Of a stretch of 64,000 bases of DNA, positions 18,225-26,241 are shown in pieces; position 1 is the stretch's first letter, and each line of letters starts with the position of its first letter. A program made the position numbers and the translations under genes. Origin of the DNA: Sinorhizobium chiapasense. GTDB taxonomy: Bacteria; Pseudomonadota; Alphaproteobacteria; Rhizobiales; Rhizobiaceae. The stretch spans positions 2,108,001 through 2,172,000 of the forward strand of contig NZ_CP133148.1 of assembly GCF_036488675.1 (NCBI RefSeq), written 5' to 3'. The notes below the pieces were generated by a model. That model was not told the DNA's origin, did no database searches, and saw nothing but the letters and a program-made list of their open reading frames with translations.

Positions 18225-18962
18225 TCAGTTCCTGAACTGGAAGACTCTCCCTAAACGATTGGGCATCAGGAATATTTGTTCGGCATGGGAGAACCCGGCT
18301 TGACGGCCCATCGCCTTCCATGTGTCGGCCGACTCCGGGAAGTCGGCGAGGCTCATATGGGCCTCCATCGTTGCAAATTCTTCGTCGGTTATGGCGGCCC
18401 ATACGCTGCGATATGCCGAGAACCTGTCAAGCCATTCGGCTCGGTTCTCCCCCTCGAGGAGGGTGGGTTCCCAGATCAGAAACAGGCCGCTGCGGCTCAA
18501 GGTATCGTGCACGTCTTTCATCAGCCGGACCTTTCCCTCCGGCTGCAGATGATGAAGCGACATTCCGATCCACACGACGTCTACGGCATCGGACCAGTCG
18601 GCCATTGCCTCGACGAAATCGCAACACCGCAAATCGACAGGACAGGGCAAGGCTTTCAGCGATTCTCTTGCGAGCTCCAGGGACTGCGCAGAGAGGTCGA
18701 TCCCGTAATAGTGGTCGATGGCGCTCCCCTTCAGCGCAGCCGCTGAGGCGACCGCATCCCCACAGGCGATATCGAGAAACTTGAACGGCTTCAGCATCTC
18801 CTGGGAGAGCACGTTCTGAAGCAAGCCATAGACCTCACGATGAAACATGAGGTTCTCGCCGACGATCTTCCGGTACGTTGCCAGGTGTTTGTTGAACATG
18901 GCTTGAGCATCGTCGGTGCTGGCCAAAGATGTGCTTTCAGCCAAATTTTGCCCGGTTTCCAT
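18225..18962 (-). CDS. class I SAM-dependent methyltransferase
   Basis: 245 residues. FKFLDIACGDAVASAAALKG is SAM motif I (DxACGD), YYGIDLSAQSLELARESL follows, and DVVWIGMSLHHLQPEGKVRLM plus GLFLIWEPTLLEGE are the later core strands. A helical N-terminal region (about 1-60) probably covers the active site. Start at 18962 with GGGAGGGAAA upstream. The substrate is not deducible; solitary gene. Confidence 0.85.
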   Translation of the reverse strand: METGQNLAESTSLASTDDAQAMFNKHLATYRKIVGENLMFHREVYGLLQNVLSQEMLKPFKFLDIACGDAVASAAALKGSAIDHYYGIDLSAQSLELARESLKALPCPVDLRCCDFVEAMADWSDAVDVVWIGMSLHHLQPEGKVRLMKDVHDTLSRSGLFLIWEPTLLEGENRAEWLDRFSAYRSVWAAITDEEFATMEAHMSLADFPESADTWKAMGRQAGFSHAEQIFLMPNRLGRVFQFRN

Positions 18963-19105
18963 TGGTTTCCCTCCCCCATAAAACGGGCCCGCCTTGCCGT
19001 TGAGGCTCGGTGCCCGTTGCATACGAATGCAGTGCGCGACAGCGGCCGTATGTGCCGGAGTCGGTACGCCAGGCTCGCCGTAGCACGCCGAACCTCCCTG
19101 CCCGC

Positions 19106-19579
19106 TCAGTTATATGGCGAATTGCAGGCGCGGCGCGGACCCTCGTGCGGCTGGAAAGTATTGTCGGTCGAGCGGTAGGAGATGTAGCGCTCGCGGCACC
19201 AGCGCGCGTGGGCGTTGGCGTCGTAGCGGATCAGCTGCTGCTGCCGGCGAACGCGTCCCGGGTCGAGCGCGGGCGGCTTCGGGCCGCCGACGGTCGCGCC
19301 CGGGCCGATGCCGATGTCGTAGGGCTGGCCGCGATAGCGCGCGGCCGCACCCGAGTTCGGATAGCGATTGACCTGGAAGTCCCGGTATTCCCGCTCGATG
19401 AAGAGATCGTGGCGGGAGATGCCCCGATAGCCGGTCCCGTAGTTGTTGCCATAATTGCCCCTGAGGGGCACGCCGGTGCAGACGCCGATGCACGGCGTCT
19501 GGGCCTGAACCGGCGGCACGGCCGGAACGGCGGTCAGGAGCGCGAGTGCGATGGTCGCTGCAATCTTCACGGGCTTCAC
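19106..19579 (-). CDS. BA14K-family secreted protein
   Basis: About 157 residues. Hydrophobic signal sequence (IAATIALALLTAVPAVPPVQA) then a Tyr/Asn/Gly-rich region and the C-terminal BA14K motif HARWCRERYISYRSTDNTFQP with two Cys. The family includes a Brucella immunoreactive, lectin-like antigen; molecular role unknown. GTG at 19579 with AAGGAAGGG upstream is taken as start; a second in-frame GTG lies 9 nt later, an arrangement repeated (V-K-P-x-K) in the paralogue at 20596. Confidence 0.88.
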   Translation of the reverse strand: MKPVKIAATIALALLTAVPAVPPVQAQTPCIGVCTGVPLRGNYGNNYGTGYRGISRHDLFIEREYRDFQVNRYPNSGAAARYRGQPYDIGIGPGATVGGPKPPALDPGRVRRQQQLIRYDANAHARWCRERYISYRSTDNTFQPHEGPRRACNSPYN

Positions 19580-19969
19580 CTTTCCCTTCCTTCTTGAAGG
19601 AACGATTTTCGCGGCAGGATTGATCCCTCCGACGATTATACACCATCGGGCAATGAAAGACGCGCGTTTCCGCAACCCTCTCGCATATGCCGGCTGCCGC
19701 ATGTTTCCTCGAGCCCTACTCAGATCATAAACGTGATCGATTCCAAATAAGTTGCGACGCGGGATGCGGGCGGAAAACCGAGCACACTTTTCCTCATCCG
19801 GCTTCAGCCCGTTTGGAAGTTTTGAGAACTATTTGGGCGGGCTTAATTACGACGCTGGTCGTATCCCCCAGAATTCAGCCTCTTTCAGGTCTACTGCATT
19901 TCCCCTGAATCGCATGCGACGCGCGGCGCTGCAGGGAGCGCAGGACCTTCGAACCATATGGAGGCTGTC
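19580..19969. other. intergenic stretch with degenerate RIME pieces
   Basis: No gene. Degenerate RIME arms at about 19690-19735 (gccgcatgtttcct...) and 19892-19934 (ctactgcatttcccctgaatcg ... gcgcggcgctgcag), the latter lacking the linker and inner hairpin. Confidence 0.5.
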
Positions 19970-20467
19970 ATGGACGATACCACCACCCTTGCGCCGGCCC
20001 CGCATCAGGCGACGCGGCCGGGAACGCCCGTCGGACCGGAGAAAGCCTCGCGTCGGCACGACGGCCCGGCGAGCCTGCGAGCCGTTGTCGCGCCCCGGGA
20101 CCAGCGGAAGCGCCTTCGCGGGAACCTTGAGCAAAAGTCGAAGGCCAATCTCCATCCGGTCGATGATGTCGGTCGGACAACGGTCGACTCAGAGGTCGCC
20201 AAGCCCTTGGCTGGACATACCAGCGGTCTCCTGCGGCTTCTCGCAAGGCTCAGCACCTTGGCCATCCGATGGAGAACGTGGGGAGGTAGCCCGGCAGTCG
20301 GGATCGACGATTTGAGCGACGCACAGTTGCGTGAACTGGGTATCAGCCGTGTTGCGCGCAGCGTGCGGTGGCTTGACGGCTGCGAGACGCAGCTCCCCAT
20401 GGATTTCGAGTACAGCATCCATCCGGACGTCACACGTGGAGATGAACGCTACTGCATGTCTCCTTAA
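19970..20467 (+). CDS. DUF1127-domain protein with RIME-derived C-terminus
   Basis: 165 residues. The long N-terminal part is low-complexity and unrecognised. Near the C-terminus LARLSTLAIRWRTWG ... GIDDLSDAQLRELGISR is the DUF1127 (YjiS-like) motif found in small arginine-rich rhizobial proteins, some of which affect RNA and phosphate or carbon homeostasis. ATG at 19970 has GGAG 6 nt upstream. The last residues (YCMSP) and the TAA stop lie inside a RIME repeat, so the original end of the gene has been replaced. Confidence 0.7.
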   Translation: MDDTTTLAPAPHQATRPGTPVGPEKASRRHDGPASLRAVVAPRDQRKRLRGNLEQKSKANLHPVDDVGRTTVDSEVAKPLAGHTSGLLRLLARLSTLAIRWRTWGGSPAVGIDDLSDAQLRELGISRVARSVRWLDGCETQLPMDFEYSIHPDVTRGDERYCMSP

Positions 20468-20520
20468 ATCGACCTCGATTTGAGGAGACATGCGCGTCCG
20501 ATAAGACGCGCGGCGCTGTA
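20450..20520. repeat. shortened RIME overlapping a CDS end
   Basis: The ctgcatg...catgc hairpin is joined directly to gcgtccgataagacgcgcgg...ctgtag; the linker and one arm are deleted. It supplies the stop codon of the DUF1127 gene. Confidence 0.8.
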
Positions 20521-20595
20521 GGGACAAACTCGTGGCAATCCGCTGCCTCCGCGCGTTCGTTTGAACGCGCAGCACTCTCAGCACCCGATCACCCG

Positions 20596-21126
20596 TCAAT
20601 AGTAAGGCGAGACGCACACCCGGCGCGGACCGTAATAGGGCTGGAACGTGTTGTCGTAAGCCCGATAGGACCGGTAGCGCGCATAGCACCAACTCGTATG
20701 CCCGTTGCCGTAGTAGGTCTGGCGGTAATAGCGCGGCGCGTAGTAGCGCGGGCGGTAAGGCGGGGCATAATAGCCGCCGTTGTAGTAGCCGCCGTTGTAG
20801 TAGCCGCCGTTGTAATAACCCCCGCCGTAATACGGCTGCGCCAGCAGTCCGCCGAGGATCGCACCGGCCGCGAGTCCGCCGAGCGCCCAGCCCAGCTCGT
20901 CGTCGTCATCATCGTCGTGGTGTCTATGCCCATAGTAGCCGCCACGATAGCCGCCCCTATATCCACGGTTGTAGCCGCCGCGATAACGCCTGTACTGGAC
21001 CGGCTGCGCCTCCGGAACTTCTACCTTCGGCATCGCCGGCGCGGCAATCGTGGGAAACGCCATGGCCGGCGGAACGCTCGTCAGCGCCGTCGCCAGCGAC
21101 AAGGCAATGATTGCTAGCCTCTTCAT
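20596..21126 (-). CDS. BA14K-family secreted protein, Gly/Tyr-rich
   Basis: 176 residues. Signal peptide [21 protein letters not shown], then [21 protein letters not shown], a His/Asp run ([11 protein letters not shown]) that could bind metal, a hydrophobic Gly-rich stretch ([17 protein letters not shown]), tandem YYNGG units encoded by 15-nt DNA repeats at about 20770-20815, and the BA14K end ([18 protein letters not shown]). ATG at 21126; a GTG 9 nt upstream is equally possible. Paralogue of the gene at 19106. Confidence 0.87.
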   Translation of the reverse strand: MKRLAIIALSLATALTSVPPAMAFPTIAAPAMPKVEVPEAQPVQYRRYRGGYNRGYRGGYRGGYYGHRHHDDDDDDELGWALGGLAAGAILGGLLAQPYYGGGYYNGGYYNGGYYNGGYYAPPYRPRYYAPRYYRQTYYGNGHTSWCYARYRSYRAYDNTFQPYYGPRRVCVSPYY

Positions 21127-21144
21127 TGGCTTCACCTTTTCCTC

Positions 21145-21248
21145 TACAGCGCCGCGCGTCAAACGTGACGCACAAACGACGCCGCAGCACTTTAGTGCTG
21201 CCGCGTATTTTTGTCCTTAATCGTTTTCGATTCAAGGAATTACGCAGG
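21145..21248 (-). repeat. full RIME element (reverse, diverged)
   Basis: agcgccgcgcgtcaaacgtg ... cgacgccgcagcac, then gctgccgcgtatttttgtcc ... aaggaattacgcag. Immediately upstream of the BA14K start. Confidence 0.8.
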
Positions 21249-21424
21249 CAGCGGGAAAGCATGCCTTTCAAATAGTGGCCGAATCGCGGTGCCGTGAGAT
21301 CCGCCGCAAAAAAACACGATCTCTTGCCCGCGGGACGCCCTTTCACACCTTGCTTCGACACGCACTGATAGAAACGGCCATCCTGTTACGGAAGAACGTG
21401 GGACGCGGCACGCAAGTTGCGCGG

Positions 21425-21534
21425 GCTCTACGGCGCCGCGCGTCTTCAGGCGAGCAAGGGACGCCATGGCACTTCGAATTGCTGCATGTTTTACCCTTGA
21501 ATCGGCCAGGATTTAAGGAAATATGCAGCAGGAA
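21425..21534 (-). repeat. full RIME element (reverse)
   Basis: ctctacggcgccgcgcg ... gggacgccatggcacttcgaatt, then gctgcatgttttaccc ... aaggaaatatgcag. Ends just upstream of the L,D-transpeptidase gene. Confidence 0.82.
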
Positions 21535-21568
21535 ACCTGCGATGATCGACGTTCAAACGGGGCATGCG

Positions 21569-22123
21569 ATGACGGCGTTACGGATCCTGAAGAAAGCACT
21601 CCTGGCGGCGGCGCTCGTCATCGCCGGCGCGGGCGGCTATACGCTTGCGGCAAGGCACGGTGGCTCCGGCACCCCGCCCGAAATGGCGGCGCCCGAACTG
21701 CAGGCAAAGGAGGTAGTGGTCGACAAGTCCGCGCGCACGCTCAAGCTCCTGCGCGACGGCACGGTGCTTGGCGAATACAGCGTGTCACTTGGCGGCAACC
21801 CGCTCGGCCACAAGGAGCGCGAGGGCGACCGGCGAACGCCGGAAGGCGACTACCTGATCGACTGGCACAACCCGAACTCCTCTTTTCACCTCAGCCTCCA
21901 CATCTCCTACCCCGACGCCGCCGATAAGGCGCACGCCGCGGCCACCGGTGAAAACCCCGGCGGAGACATCATGATCCACGGCCTGCCGAACGGCTGGGGC
22001 TTCCTCGGCTCGCTCCACCTCCTCCTCGACTGGACCAACGGCTGCATCGCCGTCACCGACGAAGAAATGCGCAAAATCTGGTCGCTCGTCCCCGACGGCA
22101 CCCCGATCCGCATCGAGGCGTGA
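21569..22123 (+). CDS. L,D-transpeptidase (YkuD) family protein
   Basis: 184 residues from the ATG at 21569; an ATG at 21542 would add nine residues and has a slightly better upstream AGGA. A membrane anchor or signal (ILKKALLAAALVIAGAGGYTLA) precedes the catalytic domain at about 50-184: VVVDKSARTLKLLRDG, DRRTPEGDYLIDW, IHGLPNGWGFLG and LDWTNGCIAVTDEEM, in which Cys is the nucleophile and His the base. It would form 3-3 peptidoglycan crosslinks or attach proteins to the wall in the periplasm. Short for the family, with no LysM domain. Confidence 0.9.
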   Translation: MTALRILKKALLAAALVIAGAGGYTLAARHGGSGTPPEMAAPELQAKEVVVDKSARTLKLLRDGTVLGEYSVSLGGNPLGHKEREGDRRTPEGDYLIDWHNPNSSFHLSLHISYPDAADKAHAAATGENPGGDIMIHGLPNGWGFLGSLHLLLDWTNGCIAVTDEEMRKIWSLVPDGTPIRIEA

Positions 22124-22700
22124 GCGGCGGCACACGCGCAACTCCGGAGTCCCTCATTCCTGTACTTGGCACAGTTGCCAGCCACGGCGCGTCGGCGCCG
22201 TGAATGACTCCGTTCGCCGGCAACACAGGTGCTGAGAGAGCGGTGTACGTTGCGTGCAAGGGTCTCCCGCGCCCAAGGACTTGGGCGCGCTGGATTCCTG
22301 TGACAAGCACAAGAATGAGGGAATTCTCGGCAATGCCTGAGTGAAATCAGCCCAGCCGAGGAAGGCGACGCCGCGCTTTTGCCCTCGCCCGGCCGCGCCT
22401 CTACTGCATGTGTCCTTAAATCGACTTCGATTTAAGGACAAAGACATGCAGCAATTCAAAGCGTTACAGCGGCCTTTGCGCGTCTGATAGGACGCGCGGC
22501 GCTGTAGCGGGAACGCTCTCGCCGGTACCGCGTTATTGTTTCAACCGCAGCGTTCGTGCCTGCATGTTCCCTTAAACCGGGACCGTTTTAGGGGTAACAT
22601 GCAGGAGGTGTTTTTTGTGCGTTTGACGCCGGAGAGAGGACGTATGCTGCATGGCATCCGTGCTGGGGCCGGATGCTGCAACGGACACAGGAGCAATGCC
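22124..22700. repeat. repeat-filled intergenic stretch
   Basis: No gene. 22145-22325 is a pair of inverted attcctgtg-type repeats with inner gcgcccaaggacttgggcgc; 22402-22508 is a complete RIME (ctactgcatgtgtcctt ... ggcgctgtag); 22558-22607 is a lone second-hairpin RIME (cctgcatgttcccttaaacc ... gtaacatgcagg) directly upstream of the next gene. Confidence 0.8.
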
Positions 22701-22994
22701 ATGAGAGTTTCTCTGAAAACATTCGTCCTCACATCCGCCCTTGTCGGCGCAGCCGCACCGGCCTTTGCCGACATGTACTATGTCGATCGCACGCCGACAG
22801 GCAGCATCTACTACGCCGATCCGGCACCGGACGTGATCTACGTCGATCCGGCGCCTACCGGCAGCATCTATTACCAGCGGCGGATACCGCCGGCGAACCT
22901 GGGTGCGGCCCGCGACCGCTACACCAACGAATACCAGGGTAGCCACCAGGGCGACTACTATCTGGGTGTCACACCCCCGCCGACAGCTCCCTGA
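22701..22994 (+). CDS. small secreted protein with internal repeats
   Basis: 97 residues. Signal peptide MRVSLKTFVLTSALVGAAAPAFA, then a repeat PTGSIYYADPAPDVIYVDPAPTGSIYY and a Tyr-rich tail ending TPPPTAP. No known domain recognised. ATG at 22701 has GGAG 8 nt upstream. The composition resembles exported proteins of rhizobia that accompany BA14K genes. Solitary, between repeat clusters. Confidence 0.75.
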   Translation: MRVSLKTFVLTSALVGAAAPAFADMYYVDRTPTGSIYYADPAPDVIYVDPAPTGSIYYQRRIPPANLGAARDRYTNEYQGSHQGDYYLGVTPPPTAP

Positions 22995-23019
22995 GCGGAA
23001 TTGCGTGGTTTCAAGGAGT

Positions 23020-23312
23020 TAGATCATTTCAGTGTTTCAGTGAAACAATGAAATGATCTAGAGCGCCGTGCGTTCAAGTGAACGTACAAAGGACGCTCTA
23101 GCTCTTTGATTCTAGAGCATCTTATCCGCTTTCAGTGATTCCACTTGAAAGCGGGATGCTCTACCGCGTCGTGACAGCGCGCGTCCAATCGGACGCCACA
23201 GTACACGACAGTAGCCTGCTGCGCCTCGTTGGTTGCGGTACGGTACGGCTTCTCCTCCGATCCTCATTCCTGTGCTTGTCACAGGAATCCAGCCAGCCCT
23301 ATGCATGTTTCC
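23020..23312. repeat. composite palindromic repeat cluster
   Basis: In order: agatcatttcagtgtttc / gaaacaatgaaatgatcta palindrome (about 23029-23060); the two-part tctagagc-family repeat (23060-23163), near copy of 9631-9735; a ccacagtacacgacagtagc segment (23197); an attcctgtgcttgtcacaggaat palindrome (about 23266-23289); and a partial RIME arm (from 23303). No gene between 22995 and 23398. Confidence 0.75.
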
Positions 23313-23398
23313 CTAAATCGGATCCGGCTTAGGTAATGAGGAGTGACGCGGCTTCCTTGAAGCGCAGCCGGTTCAAGCAAACCTGCCGGCAGGTTCTG

Positions 23399-24148
23399 TC
23401 ACCGGCCCGAAAACGCCGGCCTTCCCGATGCAATCTCATAGCGGGACGCCGAACCGGTCGCCTTGCTGATTTCGTTCTGCAGCTTTTTGCGCAAGGCCAC
23501 GGCGTAGTCGTCGGCGGTTACTGGCTCAAGAGCGAACGCGCCGCTGCCTCCTATGACATTGTCGATGAAATAGCCGAGCATACGGTAGGCGACCCCACCC
23601 CTCACCTGCGGTATGGCGATCGCGTTGATGATGTACCCGCTCCTCAGCGCATCGAGCCGGCTTGGCCCGATCGGCGGACCATCGTTGTTGGTTCCGCTGG
23701 CGGAAATGTCGATGACCTTCATCCGCGCGTGGCCCCCATATGCACCGAGAAGCGCGCTGCCGGCGGCGATCGCCGATGATATCGATGTCGCGCAATAAGT
23801 CGCGCAGCCGTCGCCGTCGGCTCCATCCCTTCGGATCGCCTCAGCCGCCATCAGGCCATCGGCGCGGTTGCATATCACCGTCCACGGCAGCACCAGCCGC
23901 GCCAGCCCCGGGCTCGACCATTCCAGGTAGGCGATGGCGACGCAGCCGTTCAATCCCGTGGAAATGGCGGCGATCACCCTCGGCTCGGAAAGCGCGCGCG
24001 CATGCCCGTCGCGTTGCAGTCTTGCGGTGGACCGATCGATCGAGGCCGACGCATCGACGGCAAACACGATTGCCGCGTCGACGTCGGCGGCAAGCACTGT
24101 CCCGCAAGACGTCGCGATCAGCAGCAGCAGGAAAAAGAGCGCCCGCAT
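23399..24148 (-). CDS. DUF1194 (von Willebrand A-like) secreted protein
   Basis: 249 residues. Signal peptide MRALFFLLLLIATSCGTVLA, then AIVFAVDASASIDRSTARLQRDGH with a D-x-S-x-S metal-site motif, VAIAYLEWSS, TSISSAIAAGSALLGA and KVIDISASGTNNDGPP. This is the DUF1194 family, a VWA-related domain common in alphaproteobacteria, presumably periplasmic and of unknown ligand. Length is normal. ATG at 24148 matches the signal peptide start. No linked operon genes. Confidence 0.88.
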   Translation of the reverse strand: MRALFFLLLLIATSCGTVLAADVDAAIVFAVDASASIDRSTARLQRDGHARALSEPRVIAAISTGLNGCVAIAYLEWSSPGLARLVLPWTVICNRADGLMAAEAIRRDGADGDGCATYCATSISSAIAAGSALLGAYGGHARMKVIDISASGTNNDGPPIGPSRLDALRSGYIINAIAIPQVRGGVAYRMLGYFIDNVIGGSGAFALEPVTADDYAVALRKKLQNEISKATGSASRYEIASGRPAFSGR

Positions 24149-24351
24149 GGTGTCCCCCCGGGCCTGAGGCGTAATATTTTACGCCTGCCGGCCGCCGCCG
24201 CCAAGCGTAAGTGGATCTCTCTTCAACGCGCGGCCCCGGATCGCCCGCCGGACGGCCGACAGACCGGCGGCTGCGCACACCGCCCGCCGCTTCGACGGGT
24301 TGCCGAAGTCACCCACGGTGTCGACGCCCTGGCTCTGATACATGCAGTAGG

Positions 24352-25452
24352 TCAAGCCCGGGGATGACGATAGGAGGGAAGCACTGCGCTACCGGCAAGA
24401 CTGATTGTTGTCCCTCGCAAGCGGTAGCCGCCTAAGCAAGCGCGGCGTCGCCAGACCACCCCGATCAGACGCCTGCCGCGATCGACACCCGGTAGAGGGA
24501 GAACCGGAAGCGCGCACATGTCGCTGACACCGTCGTCGCTCTGCTCTTCCAGGCAATATTTGACATCAGGCGTGACCACGTCGCGGACCGCTGCATCGCC
24601 GCCCGTGATCATGCCGTTGCGACGGCGAACCTCGCCCTCAGGCATGAAGCCAAAATTCTGATCCGCTGATGCGATCGCGGCGTTGGTACCCGTCCGGTAG
24701 GAGGCGCCCGGCGTATTCCCGGCAAGGTTCGCCTGCGTCGACCAGGGGGACTGACGGTCGCTCCGCAAGTGATCGCCGATCGAGGCCACCATCACGCCAG
24801 TTGCGATCCGAGGCTCCGGATTGACAGTCGGGAAGCGATCACCCTTCCTGGCGTAGGAGGCCATGAGATAAGGCATATCGTTTCCGCCCAGGCGGGCGCG
24901 ACCCACATACTGCACCCGAACGGAGGCCGTGCCGCGGTGCTTCAGATCCAGCATGTCCGCGGCCTTTCTGGAAATGTCGATGATCCGACCCTTGTGATAG
25001 GGACCGCGATCGTTGACGCGCAGGATGAGCGAAGAACCGTTTTCAAGATTGGTCACCCGCACGTAGCTCGGCAAGGGAAGGGTCGGATGCGCGGCCGAAA
25101 GGCGATCGGGATAGTAAACCTCGCCGTTTGCGGTCCGGCGCCCTCGAAACGCCGAGCCGTACCAGGAAGCGACACCCTCCCTGTCGTAGTTCGGATCTTC
25201 CTTGGGATAATAGCGTTTGCCTTTCACCACATAGGGCTTGCCGACCACATAACGGCCGCCGCCCTTGGGGCTTTTCTTGCTGTAGGCGACCCGCGGGCTC
25301 GCCTTCACACGCAATAGCTTTTCGGAAACATATGCCTTGCCGCGGTTCGTGTTCGGCGCTTGCGTCGTCGTACAGGTGGCGCAGCAGGCGCCGACCATGA
25401 TGATCGCCAACCATCGCACGCCTTTGACAGCCGTACTTACATCAATAACCAT
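24352..25452 (-). CDS. RlpA-like lytic transglycosylase / lipoprotein
   Basis: 366 residues. Hydrophobic N-terminus ending in a possible lipobox (MVGACCATC). The RlpA double-psi beta barrel occupies about 90-190: GVASWYGSAFRGRRTANGEVY, SAAHPTLPLPSYVRVTNLENG, LRVNDRGPYHKGRIIDISRKAADML. It would cleave denuded glycan strands at the septum. No SPOR domain. The last roughly 60 residues (from VDRGRRL) are Arg-rich and unlike the family, possibly because of a frameshift or fusion into intergenic DNA. Confidence 0.85.
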   Translation of the reverse strand: MVIDVSTAVKGVRWLAIIMVGACCATCTTTQAPNTNRGKAYVSEKLLRVKASPRVAYSKKSPKGGGRYVVGKPYVVKGKRYYPKEDPNYDREGVASWYGSAFRGRRTANGEVYYPDRLSAAHPTLPLPSYVRVTNLENGSSLILRVNDRGPYHKGRIIDISRKAADMLDLKHRGTASVRVQYVGRARLGGNDMPYLMASYARKGDRFPTVNPEPRIATGVMVASIGDHLRSDRQSPWSTQANLAGNTPGASYRTGTNAAIASADQNFGFMPEGEVRRRNGMITGGDAAVRDVVTPDVKYCLEEQSDDGVSDMCALPVLPLPGVDRGRRLIGVVWRRRACLGGYRLRGTTISLAGSAVLPSYRHPRA

Positions 25453-25462
25453 CTGCCCGACA

Positions 25463-25568
25463 CTACAGCGCCGCGCGTCCTTTCAGACGCGCAAGGGACG
25501 CTGTAACACCTTGAATCGCTGCATGTTTTTGTCTTCAAATCGGCTCCGATTTGAGGAAACGCGCAGTG
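25463..25568 (-). repeat. full RIME element (reverse); half element at 25818-25860
   Basis: agcgccgcgcgtcctttcag ... gggacgctgtaac, linker, gctgcatg ... aaacgcgcag. A lone first-hairpin copy (tatagcgccgcgcg ... aaggacgctgg) lies at 25818-25860, 3 bp from the response-regulator stop. Between the two (25569-25817) nothing was recognised. Confidence 0.82.
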
Positions 25569-25862
25569 GGCGCTCGCAGTCTGCTGAGCATTGGGTCGAG
25601 AGACAGACGCAATAACAGTTGAAGCACTCGCCGATGCATTGCTGCATTCCGGCCGCGTGCCACCAGTTCGCTCCATCCGTGAGCCAAGTGTACAATCGGG
25701 CTTGATGCCAAAAGTTCCCCTGAAACACGCGATTTCTGGGGAACACGCGAATTTGCGCGGCCTTCATTGAGGCCACTGACCTGTTTCGATGAAACCGTGA
25801 AAAGCTCTTGAACTCACCTATAGCGCCGCGCGTCTTATGAGACGCGCAAAGGACGCTGGCAA

Positions 25863-26225
25863 TTACGGGCCAGATCGGATCGCCTGCTCCAGCACCTTCA
25901 ACAAGCGACGCTCCTCGGTCGGCTTGCCGACATTCGGCGCGCCGTTCAGGACCTCTCCGCCGATGAGCTCCGGATTGCTATAGGCGCTTGCCACGACGAA
26001 CGGTACGTTTTGCGCGCGCAGCGCCTCCGCCACGAGCGTCACCTGGCCGTCCCTTAAGGTTACATCGAGGATCGCCACGGCAGGCAATTCGTCGCTCAAC
26101 AGGTCGAGCGCCTCCCCCACCGTCGCCGCGGGTCCGAGTACGCACCAGCCGCGTTGCTCAAGCAAAAGCTTGAGATCCATCGCGATGAGGAACTCGTCCT
26201 CCACGATAAGCACGGTCTTTTGCAC
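25863..26225 (-). CDS. single-domain response regulator
   Basis: 120 residues, receiver domain only. Acidic pocket in VLIVEDEF (Asp10, Glu11), phosphoacceptor Asp54 in AILDVTLRDG, switch Ser/Ala in VVASAYSNPE, and Lys in NVGKPTEE. No output domain, so it acts through a partner protein or phosphotransfer. It starts 16 bp after the stop of the HWE-family kinase gene and is surely co-transcribed with it; this pairing is common for HWE/HisKA_2 kinases in alphaproteobacteria. Confidence 0.93.
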   Translation of the reverse strand: MQKTVLIVEDEFLIAMDLKLLLEQRGWCVLGPAATVGEALDLLSDELPAVAILDVTLRDGQVTLVAEALRAQNVPFVVASAYSNPELIGGEVLNGAPNVGKPTEERRLLKVLEQAIRSGP

Positions 26226-26241
26226 GGGACCAATCTCGATT

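Noticed and set aside
22060..22310. Minus-strand frames containing VTGIQ / STGMR peptides
   Set aside because: These peptides arise wherever the attcctgtg...cacaggaat repeat is translated (also near 3000, 23290, 31600, 40140); they mark the repeat, not a gene.
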